Assembly: GCA_934278005.1 (NCBI GenBank)
Contig: CAKQWG010000113.1
Coordinates: 1 to 10,497, forward strand
DNA from: an uncultured Pirellulaceae bacterium
GTDB lineage: Bacteria > Planctomycetota > Planctomycetia > Pirellulales > Pirellulaceae
Length of the DNA: 10,497 nt
Reading direction: 5' to 3'
Shown: piece by piece, positions 1-5,731 of the stretch
Layout of the letters: each line of letters begins with the position of its first letter
Numbering within the stretch: the first letter of the stretch is position 1
Made by a program: the position numbers and the translations under genes
The notes under the pieces: model-generated
Told to the model about the DNA's origin: nothing
What the model saw: only the letters and a program-made list of their open reading frames with translations
Databases searched by the model: none

Positions 1-33
1 ATGGTTCGAGATGTTTGCCGATAGTTGGAACAA

Positions 34-105
34 TACCCCCGGCAAGAATCGAACTTGCGACTAGGCTTTAGGAAAGCCTCGTTATATCCACTTAACTACG
101 GGGGC
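34..105 (-). tRNA. tRNA-Arg (anticodon CCU)
   Basis: On the minus strand the sequence folds into a full cloverleaf of 72 nt. The acceptor 5' strand is GCCCCCG. The D stem is GTTA/TAAC with loop AGTGGATA. The anticodon stem is AGGCT/AGCCT with loop TTCCTAA, giving anticodon CCT. The variable loop is AGTC. The T arm is GCAAG-TTCGATT-CTTGC, and the acceptor 3' strand is CGGGGGT followed by A73. CCU reads the AGG arginine codon. The 3' CCA is not encoded (TTG follows), so it must be added by the CCA-adding enzyme. The first acceptor pair would be a G1-U72 wobble instead of a Watson-Crick pair; all other stem pairs are normal. Confidence 0.95.
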
Positions 106-137
106 GAGTAGCACTGGCTGAGGTGCCGGTTAGTGAT

Positions 138-166
138 ACGATAGCGTGCGGAGTAGATTCAGTAAA
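138..166 (-). promoter_or_regulatory. candidate sigma-70-like promoter for the tRNA-Arg gene
   Basis: On the minus strand TTTACT (161-166) and TATCGT (138-143) each match 4 of 6 bases of the -35 and -10 consensus, and the spacer is exactly 17 bp. Transcription would start about 25 nt before the tRNA. The match is only moderate and nothing but position and spacing supports it. Confidence 0.3.
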
Positions 167-204
167 GATTCGACCGGCGAAGTTGCCTGATTGGAGCGCA
201 GCGC

Positions 205-216
205 TGCCGATCGGCA
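205..216. repeat. 12-bp perfect palindrome upstream of thiE
   Basis: TGCCGATCGGCA is its own reverse complement and ends 20 bp before the thiE ATG. It could be an operator, but a few perfect 12-bp palindromes are expected by chance in a window of this size, so the evidence is positional only. Confidence 0.25.
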
Positions 217-236
217 TCGAGCGACGTTGACCGAGG

Positions 237-1325
237 ATGGTGCCCCACGTGGAAAAAGAAATTGCAAATAACGAGTTGGCTAGCCAGCGGCTAATGGCGA
301 TGCGCGTGCTCGACGCCAATGCCAACCGGGCTGGGGAGGGGCTGCGGACGCTCGAAGACATAGCCCGCTTGGTCCACGAAGATGCGGCGGCTGCCGCGTG
401 GCTCAAACAACTCAGGCACGTACTGGCCGACGGGCTGGCGATGCTCGATCGCAGCCAGCGCCTACAAACCAGGTCCACTCGGGGCGACGCGGGGACCGCT
501 GTGCATGCCCCGCGTGAACAACAACGCGAGGACGTAGCGAGCATTGTCACAGCGGCTTGCGAGCGAGTCCTTCAGTCGCTGAGGAACTTAGAGGAGTTCT
601 CCAAGCTGTGCTCGACGTCTGCCGGAGGAGCCTTAAAACAACTGCGATACGACGCCTACGATGTACTCGCCAAGTTGGAACTGCGGTGGCTGGCAGGACA
701 CATCCTCAGGGACAACCAGCGCTTGTATCTGCTGCTCGACTGCAGCCTGCCGCTAGATAGCTTCCATGCGCAGCTCGGCCGCTTGGCAGATGCGGGCGTG
801 GACCTATTCCAATTGCGAGACAAGCAGGCCGAGGGGGCGCGCTTGATGCAATACGCCCGAGCCGCTGTCGACGCTCTGCACAATCGCCCGGCGCAGTTGA
901 TCGTCAACGATCGCGTCGACGTGGCGCTGGCCAGCGGCGCGGCGGGGGTGCACCTTGGCCAAGACGACTTGTCACTGGCCGATGCACAACGCATCGCCCA
1001 GTCGCGATTATGGATCGGCATTTCAACTCATAGCCTGGCCGAAGCTATCGAGGCAGAGCAGGGGGGCGCCGACTATATCGGCTGCGGTCCCACGTTTCCC
1101 TCCCAAACAAAACACTTCACTCAATTCGCTGGTCCTGAGTTCCTGCGCGAAGTGGCCGCGCATGTGAGCATTCCCGCCTTCGCCCTGGGAGGCGTGGACC
1201 ACGAAAATTTACAGCAAGTGCTCGATGCAAACTTCCAGCGGATCGCGGTCAGCGGCGCTATTCTCGGCGCAAAGAATCCTGAGCAGGCAGCCAGAGAATT
1301 GAAAGAGCGATTGATGCGTGTTTGA
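237..1325 (+). CDS. thiE: ThiD2-ThiE fusion: thiamine phosphate synthase with N-terminal ThiD2 domain
   Basis: ThiE joins HMP-pyrophosphate to the thiazole phosphate to give thiamine phosphate in the cytoplasm. Residues about 155-362 are a complete ThiE TIM barrel: QLRDK (192-196), NDR (224-226), HLGQDD (239-244), STH (263-265), GPTFPSQTK (284-292), GG (318-319) and the AVSG phosphate loop (337-340). Residues about 21-150 are helical and carry the paired ThiD2 signatures LDANANRAGEGLR (25-37) and ERVLQSLRNLEEFSK (109-123). In the family, ThiD2 is known as a monofunctional HMP-phosphate kinase, so the fusion would make HMP-PP and use it. An in-frame TGA sits at 228-230, so the ATG at 237 is the first possible start. 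ATGs at 294 and 300, right before the domain, are alternatives. No TPP riboswitch is visible upstream. The gene converges with the tlpA-like gene. Confidence 0.93.
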   Translation: MVPHVEKEIANNELASQRLMAMRVLDANANRAGEGLRTLEDIARLVHEDAAAAAWLKQLRHVLADGLAMLDRSQRLQTRSTRGDAGTAVHAPREQQREDVASIVTAACERVLQSLRNLEEFSKLCSTSAGGALKQLRYDAYDVLAKLELRWLAGHILRDNQRLYLLLDCSLPLDSFHAQLGRLADAGVDLFQLRDKQAEGARLMQYARAAVDALHNRPAQLIVNDRVDVALASGAAGVHLGQDDLSLADAQRIAQSRLWIGISTHSLAEAIEAEQGGADYIGCGPTFPSQTKHFTQFAGPEFLREVAAHVSIPAFALGGVDHENLQQVLDANFQRIAVSGAILGAKNPEQAARELKERLMRV

Positions 1326-1357
1326 GTGCGCAACAGAAAGTCAGCGATTCGACCTAT

Positions 1358-1403
1358 GCCCCTCACCCCCGACCCCTCTCCCCGAGACCAGGGCGAGGGG
1401 AGC
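1358..1403. repeat. C-rich dispersed palindromic repeat, possible bidirectional terminator
   Basis: The segment reads CCCCTCACCCCCGACCCC and then forms a hairpin. CCCCTCtCCC (1373-1382) pairs with GGGcGAGGGG (1391-1400): 6 bp, one mismatch, 3 bp, and an 8-nt loop. Read in the plus frame it gives the peptide LTPDPSPRDQGEG, the signature of an intergenic repeat found in many unrelated bacterial genomes. It lies between the stop codons of convergent thiE and the tlpA-like gene. It could therefore stop transcription from both sides, although no U-tract follows on either strand. Confidence 0.6.
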
Positions 1404-1421
1404 CAGGCAGACAAGGGATTG

Positions 1422-2078
1422 CTAAAGCTTGCCTTCGATGGCAGGGATCAGCTTCTCCATATCACCGGGGTAGTAGCCGTTGAGCAACTTAAAAATCTTG
1501 CCGTCGCGATCGACCAGCAGCGTGGTGGGGTAACCCATCGAGCCATTGGGAAGAATCAAAGCTATTTGCTGCCGCGTCATAGCTGCCGGATCGCTGTAGG
1601 TTGGCATGCTCGCGCCGTAAGCCGCCATAAATTCGACCGTCTTATCACGCAGCGCGTCCAAGTCGTACTCGGGACCGCCAGAGCTAGAAACAGACACGAT
1701 GGCTACGTCGGGATTGTCTGCGAACCGGTCGGCCAACTTTACAAACTCGGGAAACTCTTCCTTGCATGGCGGGCACCAGGTACCCCAAAAATGAAGCACG
1801 GTAATTTTTCCGAGCAGCTGCTCGCGCGACACGGCAGGCGTGCCTTCGGTCAAGGGCTTCAGGTCGAGCTGTGGTAGATCTCTGCCAATGGTGACCACGG
1901 GAGCGGGCCGTCCGATCCAGGCCAAGAACATGATTCCAACCAGCATGATCAGGCCAAAGATCAGGATATTGGAATTCGACGTAGGTGGGGCGTGGCGCGG
2001 AGGCTCGGCCGATGTTTCCGCCGGCCCACTTGGGTCAGCTGGGGACTTGAATTCCGAGTCGGGATCGATAGATGCCAT
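1422..2078 (-). CDS. membrane-anchored TlpA/ResA-type thioredoxin-fold oxidoreductase
   Basis: The 218-aa protein has a polar, proline-rich N-terminus (1-35), one membrane segment (about 37-55) and a thioredoxin fold facing outward. The redox motif WCPPC is at 101-105 after VLHFWGT, and the cis-proline is P184 in GYPTT. This is the TlpA/ResA/AhpC-TSA layout. Family members reduce or exchange disulfides in exported proteins, often during cytochrome c maturation; the substrate here is unknown. The ATG at 2078 is 18 bp after the mtnC stop, so it is probably the last gene of the mtnD-mtnC transcript, although no functional link to methionine salvage is known. No Shine-Dalgarno sequence is visible. 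Its 3' end faces thiE, with the palindromic repeat between them. Confidence 0.88.
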   Translation of the reverse strand: MASIDPDSEFKSPADPSGPAETSAEPPRHAPPTSNSNILIFGLIMLVGIMFLAWIGRPAPVVTIGRDLPQLDLKPLTEGTPAVSREQLLGKITVLHFWGTWCPPCKEEFPEFVKLADRFADNPDVAIVSVSSSGGPEYDLDALRDKTVEFMAAYGASMPTYSDPAAMTRQQIALILPNGSMGYPTTLLVDRDGKIFKLLNGYYPGDMEKLIPAIEGKL

Positions 2079-2096
2079 GAGATTCTAGACCGTATG

Positions 2097-2897
2097 TTAG
2101 TTGTGCGTGTGATCGACTATCGCCACCTGGTCAAATGAATCGATCTGCAGTGCTGAACAGTCGTCCGGCAAGGCTGCGTTGCCTGGACGTACACTGGCGC
2201 GAGTTTGTAGCCCGGCGTCGGCAGCGGCTTGCAGTTCGGCCGCAATGTCGCTGATAAAAAGAATTTGAGCGGGGTTAAGCCCCCAGTCGGCGGCGATGCG
2301 CACATAGCTTTCGCGCTCCTTCTTGCCGCCAATGGTGGTGTCGTAGTGTCCGGAAAAAAGCGTCAAACAATCACCGTGGCCGTCGATATGCCCAAAGAAT
2401 AACTTTTGAGCCGCGATGCTACCTGAGGAATAAATTCGCACGTCGATTCCAGCCGCGCGCCACGCGCGAATAGCGGGCAAGACATCCGCATACACATGCG
2501 CTTGCAACTCGCCCGAATGGAACCCATCGTGCCAGATCAGGCCTTGCAGAGCCTTGAGGCCGGTGGCTTTGATGTCTGAGCTCATCAAGCTGCGGACCTC
2601 TTCGATAACCAGCCGCTGGGCGCGCTGCCGAGTATCACCGCCCGACTGGCCAGCTGCTTGAGTGGAGCACCACTGATCGAGCGAAGTGTGTCCTGCGTCT
2701 GCGGCCAATTGTTGACAGGCTGCTTGGACGTCCGCCCGATCCCACTGTTGCTGCACAAAGCCATCGAGCCGCTGCAGCACATAAGGGAACATCACATCGT
2801 GTACAAATGAGATGCTAGAGGTGGTGCCTTCGATGTCGAGCAGGATGCCGCGCACTGCCGCAGTCGAATTCACGTCGTTAGCTCTGCTGGTGGCCAT
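2097..2897 (-). CDS. mtnC: MtnC, 2,3-diketomethylthiopentyl-1-phosphate enolase/phosphatase (enolase-phosphatase E1)
   Basis: MtnC is a cytoplasmic HAD-family enzyme that enolises and dephosphorylates diketomethylthiopentyl phosphate to acireductone in methionine salvage. HAD motif I is DIEGTTSS (21-28), with nucleophile D21 and the Glu at the +2 position typical of MtnC. FVHDVMFPY (31-39) is the family cap signature. Motif II is YSSGS (156-160), the motif III lysine lies in GGKKERESY (190-198), and motif IV is ISDIAAE (215-221). At 266 aa it is slightly longer than usual (about 225-250), mostly from an N-terminal tail of about 15 residues. mtnD lies 47 bp upstream and makes the next enzyme of the pathway, so the two are almost certainly co-transcribed. 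No Shine-Dalgarno sequence is visible at the ATG at 2897. Confidence 0.95.
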   Translation of the reverse strand: MATSRANDVNSTAAVRGILLDIEGTTSSISFVHDVMFPYVLQRLDGFVQQQWDRADVQAACQQLAADAGHTSLDQWCSTQAAGQSGGDTRQRAQRLVIEEVRSLMSSDIKATGLKALQGLIWHDGFHSGELQAHVYADVLPAIRAWRAAGIDVRIYSSGSIAAQKLFFGHIDGHGDCLTLFSGHYDTTIGGKKERESYVRIAADWGLNPAQILFISDIAAELQAAADAGLQTRASVRPGNAALPDDCSALQIDSFDQVAIVDHTHN

Positions 2898-2944
2898 AAG
2901 ATCGAGTCAATTGTGAAAGCGAGCGCTTAATCGTGTTTTAATAG

Positions 2945-3526
2945 TTACAGCTGATGCGGCAGATCGTATTGATTCTCACCCGGCACATAGTTGGGTCCGA
3001 AGCACAAAGGTTGGTAGCGCTCATGCACACCCGTGGCCATATACTCGGGCGTCCAACCACCGGGATCTTCGAACAACCGAATGCAGCGGATGGCCCGATC
3101 TGCGCACAGATTAAACCAGTGCTTGGTGCCGCGAGGCACATTGATTAGATCCCCAGCCTCAACTTCCACAGCAAACACGGGACCGTGCTCGGGATGGATA
3201 TGAAACATGCCGCGACCGGCGACCGTGAAGCGGACTTCGTCTTCGGAATGCGTGTGCTCTTTGTCGAACTTGGCCAACATGGCATCCAAGTTGGGCGTCT
3301 GATCGCTGACGTTAATCACGTCTGCGGTGACGAACTGCCCACGCTGTTTGAGCGATTCGATCTCCGGCGAGAACTCCTCCAGAATCTGCTCGTTGGTGGC
3401 ATCGGCGGGCAGTCGATCTTCCACAGGCCAGTGTTCGTACCAAATCCCATGGGGTTCCAGGAATTGGCGAATCTCTGCCACATCTGATAAAGAGCGGTTT
3501 TCGTCGGCGATGATCACGCGAGCCAT
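2945..3526 (-). CDS. mtnD: MtnD, acireductone dioxygenase
   Basis: MtnD is a cupin metalloenzyme. With Fe2+ it converts acireductone to the methionine precursor 4-methylthio-2-oxobutanoate plus formate. With Ni2+ it runs an off-pathway reaction that releases CO. The 193-aa protein keeps all four metal ligands in the spacing of the family: H91, H93 and E97 in EHTHSEDE, and H136 in PRGTKHWFN. FTVAGRGMFHI (100-110) is also characteristic. The ATG at 3526 gives MARVIIADEN, the usual family N-terminus. The frame stays open to a TTG at 3613, but those 29 extra residues look unrelated to the family. It is the first gene of the mtnD-mtnC-tlpA run. The dehydratase MtnB, which supplies the substrate of MtnC, is not encoded in the window. 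Confidence 0.96.
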   Translation of the reverse strand: MARVIIADENRSLSDVAEIRQFLEPHGIWYEHWPVEDRLPADATNEQILEEFSPEIESLKQRGQFVTADVINVSDQTPNLDAMLAKFDKEHTHSEDEVRFTVAGRGMFHIHPEHGPVFAVEVEAGDLINVPRGTKHWFNLCADRAIRCIRLFEDPGGWTPEYMATGVHERYQPLCFGPNYVPGENQYDLPHQL

Positions 3527-3606
3527 ATTGGAACCCCAGTGAAGCAGGAATGTGTTGGATAAAGCGGCTGGATTATCAGCCATCAAGTTAAGCCGGATTT
3601 GCTGAT

Positions 3607-3626
3607 TTGGCAACTGCTTTAGCCAA
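3607..3626. repeat. inverted repeat TTGGC-N10-GCCAA upstream of mtnD
   Basis: TTGGC (3607-3611) and GCCAA (3622-3626) form an inverted repeat in the 222-bp gap between tsaB and mtnD, about 80 bp before the mtnD ATG. The position would suit an operator or a small hairpin. The arms are only 5 bp, so chance is a fair explanation. I see no convincing SAM riboswitch or -35/-10 pair in the rest of this gap. Confidence 0.2.
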
Positions 3627-3740
3627 CTGTCGATACCATGGCCGGCTGGTAGGAATGCTGCTCAGTCCGCATCGCGAAGCGGCGGTCCTTTGTAAGTGGC
3701 CGCTGGCATCGTCTGAACCTTGCAGGTTGCAGCCGGTACA

Positions 3741-3766
3741 CAGCCGCTCTAGGGAGCTAGCGGCTG
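3741..3766 (-). terminator. GC-rich hairpin at the 3' end of tsaB
   Basis: CAGCCGCT (3741-3748) and AGCGGCTG (3759-3766) are perfect 8-bp arms around a 10-nt loop that contains the tsaB stop codon. A hairpin exactly at the end of a gene suggests a termination or 3'-end processing role. It is not followed by a U-tract, so it is not a classical intrinsic terminator. Confidence 0.35.
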
Positions 3767-4564
3767 GGTGTGCTGAGCAGTGCGCACCTCTTCGGCGGCG
3801 CTAGAGCGGACATAATTGGGCGCTAGTTGAGCCGCTGATACAGCGCCACCGGCCAGATAGCTGTGCCAACCCAGCCGACCGACGCACGCGGCCAGCGGAT
3901 CCCAGTGGCTGGCATCGATCAAGTTCGCGTCGCTTCTCAGCTGAGGTGTGTAAGACCGCAGGCCAGCGCCGCTAATGTACAAAGGCGGGGAAACGTGCGA
4001 GGCGTCAACTAGTCCGCGAGCGGAACTGCTGCATGCTGGCTCCAGAGCCGCTAACGGCTGTGCCTGCCACAGCTCGGCGGCTAACACTTGGGGCTGTGCC
4101 AGCAGGACAAGATCGATTCCAGGCTCAGCGGCGGAGCTGGCCGGCATCCGCCAAGCGGCCGCAAACACTTGCCTGCGAAAAGCATTGAGCACGGCTACCA
4201 CATCGGCTGCTGAGCCGCTAGCGACCAAGCCCTGATTAGTTATTTCGAGCACAGCCTGAGCGGCAACGACCCGCAGCGTATCCACGGCAACGATGGGGAT
4301 GCCCCAAGCCAGGCCAAGCATTTTCGCCAAAGCCAGTCCACCGCGCAGGCCGGTGAATGAACCCGGACCATGCGTCACGCTAATCAGCTCCACTGCGGGC
4401 AACTGGTTCGAGCCATACAGCGACAATAGTTCAACAATGGTTGGAGCCAAGGTCTGCACGCTGCCGATTGCGGGAGGGAGGGATCGCTCGGCGAGGACAG
4501 TATCCTGTCGCAGTATGGCAACGCTGCCTGCCAAGGCTGAACACTCTATAGCCAGGTGAAGCAT
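3749..4564 (-). CDS. tsaB: TsaB, tRNA threonylcarbamoyladenosine (t6A37) biosynthesis protein
   Basis: TsaB is the non-catalytic partner of TsaD. With TsaE they transfer threonylcarbamoyl from the TsaC product to A37 of tRNAs that read ANN codons. The 271-aa protein has the ASKHA-fold N-terminus LAIECSALAGSVAI (4-17) and the hallmark HGPGSFTGLRGGLALAK (65-81), then GIPIVAVDTL (88-97). The ATG at 4564 gives MLHLAIE, the normal family start; a TTG at 4606 in the same frame would add 14 residues with no family likeness. It is about 40 residues longer than typical TsaB, mainly through Ala/Ser-rich stretches after residue 140. No tsaD, tsaE or rimI is adjacent. It is divergent from the first metallophosphoesterase across a 285-bp gap. 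Confidence 0.93.
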   Translation of the reverse strand: MLHLAIECSALAGSVAILRQDTVLAERSLPPAIGSVQTLAPTIVELLSLYGSNQLPAVELISVTHGPGSFTGLRGGLALAKMLGLAWGIPIVAVDTLRVVAAQAVLEITNQGLVASGSAADVVAVLNAFRRQVFAAAWRMPASSAAEPGIDLVLLAQPQVLAAELWQAQPLAALEPACSSSARGLVDASHVSPPLYISGAGLRSYTPQLRSDANLIDASHWDPLAACVGRLGWHSYLAGGAVSAAQLAPNYVRSSAAEEVRTAQHTQPLAP

Positions 4565-4652
4565 GAATAATCCGCTAGATTCAGGACCAACCGACACCTT
4601 CCTCAACCCGGAAAGCGTAAACTGACTATCTTTCAGTCAATCCACGGTCGCT

Positions 4653-4689
4653 CTACAATGTGACAACCTACGTGACAAGCTACAATGTG
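4653..4689. repeat. interleaved short direct repeats in the tsaB/metallophosphoesterase divergent gap
   Basis: CTACAATGTG occurs twice (4653-4662 and 4680-4689), and GTGACAA occurs twice (4660-4666 and 4672-4678) within the same 37 bp. The block lies in the 285-bp region between divergent tsaB and the first metallophosphoesterase gene. It could be a protein-binding site. The rest of the gap shows only a small inverted repeat (ACTGA, 4621-4625, with TCAGT, 4633-4637) and no convincing gene. Confidence 0.4.
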
Positions 4690-4839
4690 GCGGGGCAGTG
4701 GCGAGCTGCGATCGGAACTGACCCGAACACGGCGGCAGTCCGCGCATTTAAGTTCGCTACCAACTGGGAAAATCAAAATCAGTTGGCCGACCGCCCCTTC
4801 AATCGAAACAATACCTTGACCGATCAGACAGTGTGTACC

Positions 4840-4843
4840 GGAG
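4840..4843 (+). promoter_or_regulatory. ribosome binding site of the first metallophosphoesterase
   Basis: GGAG lies 6 nt before the GTG at 4850. It supports that GTG as the start and stands out because most genes in the window lack a recognisable Shine-Dalgarno sequence. Confidence 0.6.
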
Positions 4844-4849
4844 CGGCCT

Positions 4850-5608
4850 GTGCGACAAGCACTCATCAGTGATATTCACGGCAACCTTGAAGCGCTCAAC
4901 GCGGTCATGGCCGACATCCAACAGCAGAACATTCAGCGCATCGTCTGTCTGGGGGATATCGTGGGCTATGGTCCCAATCCCTGCCAGTGCTTGGACATCG
5001 TTATTCAGAAATGCCAGTTGACGATTCTGGGAAATCATGACCAAGCCGCCCTATTTGACCCAGATGGTTTTAACCCAGTTGCCTTAAGGGCCATTTACTG
5101 GACGCGCGACGAGCTAGACCGCGGGCCTGGTTCGGCCAGTGCCATCAATCGCCGCTGGGACTTTCTGAGCGAACTGCCGAAATCGCACCAAGCAGGAGAT
5201 ACCTTGCTGGTGCATGGATCGCCGCGCGATGCCACCAACGAATATGTCTTTCCCGAGACGATCTATGATTCAGGGCGAATGCACGCCTTGTTCGAGCGGG
5301 TGACGCGTCTGTGCTTCCAGGGACACACGCACATGCCCGGTGTCTTCACGACCGATGGAGAATTCATCTCACCCGAAGACTGCGACTATCGCTTTCCGCT
5401 GGGCAATGAAAAGCTGATGATCAACGTCGGCTCAGTGGGACAGCCACGCGACGAGGATCCACGCTCGTGCTATGTCATCTATGATGATCAACAGCAACAG
5501 CTTGAGTTTCGACGAATCGATTACGATTTCGAACGCACCATCGCAAAAATTTATAACATTCCCGACTTAGATAATATGTTGGGCGATCGTTTGCGTGGAG
5601 GACGTTGA
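4850..5608 (+). CDS. calcineurin-like metallophosphoesterase (first of a tandem pair)
   Basis: The protein is a 252-aa cytoplasmic two-metal phosphoesterase with no signal peptide or membrane segment. The metal-site motifs are complete: SDIHGN (7-12, with D8 and H10), GDIVGYGP (35-42, D36), GNHD (61-64, N62), VHGS (121-124, H122) and GHTH (158-161, H159 and H161). It resembles the small YfcE-like/Metallophos_2 group. The substrate is unknown: phosphodiester, dinucleotide polyphosphate or phosphoprotein are all possible. The start is GTG with a GGAG site 6 nt upstream and gives MRQALISDIHGN, matching its paralogue. It is about 57% identical by eye to the next gene, with strong blocks NEYVFPE, CFQGHTH, PGVFT and MINVGSVGQPRD. 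The 123-bp gap suggests co-transcription. Confidence 0.9.
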   Translation: MRQALISDIHGNLEALNAVMADIQQQNIQRIVCLGDIVGYGPNPCQCLDIVIQKCQLTILGNHDQAALFDPDGFNPVALRAIYWTRDELDRGPGSASAINRRWDFLSELPKSHQAGDTLLVHGSPRDATNEYVFPETIYDSGRMHALFERVTRLCFQGHTHMPGVFTTDGEFISPEDCDYRFPLGNEKLMINVGSVGQPRDEDPRSCYVIYDDQQQQLEFRRIDYDFERTIAKIYNIPDLDNMLGDRLRGGR

Positions 5609-5646
5609 CATGCGATGCTGGCGTCTGCCGTCCAAACTCTCTAGTC

Positions 5647-5664
5647 GACGGGTTTTAGACCGTC
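5647..5664. repeat. small hairpin between the two metallophosphoesterase genes
   Basis: GACGG (5647-5651) and CCGTC (5660-5664) form a 5-bp stem with loop GTTTTAGA in the 123-bp gap. No U-tract follows, so it is at most a weak attenuating or processing structure. Nothing else stands out in this gap. Confidence 0.2.
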
Positions 5665-5720
5665 CACTTCCCAATCGACGCTGGAGCGTGTTGCGTCTTC
5701 GAACTTCACACGCTTTACAC

Positions 5721-5724
5721 GGAG
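5721..5724 (+). promoter_or_regulatory. ribosome binding site of the second metallophosphoesterase
   Basis: GGAG lies 7 nt before the GTG at 5732. The local context CGGAGC...TGTGCG resembles the start region of the first copy (CGGAGC...TGTGCG), so the initiation region seems to have been kept after the duplication. Confidence 0.6.
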
Positions 5725-5731
5725 CCAGGCT

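Noticed and set aside
106..236. TPP riboswitch upstream of thiE
   Set aside because: GGCTGAGG and GCCTGATTGG are faintly suggestive, but the conserved GGATAATGCCAGCGTAGGGA core and the paired stems are absent.
92..550. 152-codon open frame on the minus strand
   Set aside because: It is antisense to the ThiD2 part of thiE and overlaps the tRNA; the translation is low-complexity Ser/Ala/Arg.
1326..1877. 183-codon open frame on the plus strand after thiE
   Set aside because: Its first part is the translated palindromic repeat (LTPDPSP) and the rest is antisense to the WCPPC thioredoxin gene.
3527..3613. 29-residue N-terminal extension of MtnD from a TTG at 3613
   Set aside because: The family starts at MARVIIADEN-like sequence. 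The extension uses TTG, has no ribosome binding site and no family likeness.
3527..3748. SAM riboswitch or clear promoter before mtnD
   Set aside because: I found no SAM-I-like core and only weak -10-like bases (TGATAAT on the minus strand) without a matching -35.
4565..4606. 14-residue N-terminal extension of TsaB from a TTG at 4606
   Set aside because: The ATG at 4564 gives the normal TsaB start; the added residues precede the first beta strand without purpose.
4660..4872. Small plus-strand frame (GTG start) in the tsaB/metallophosphoesterase gap
   Set aside because: It has no ribosome binding site and no recognisable motif, and it runs into the next gene. A competing minus-strand frame covers the same bases, so neither is supported.
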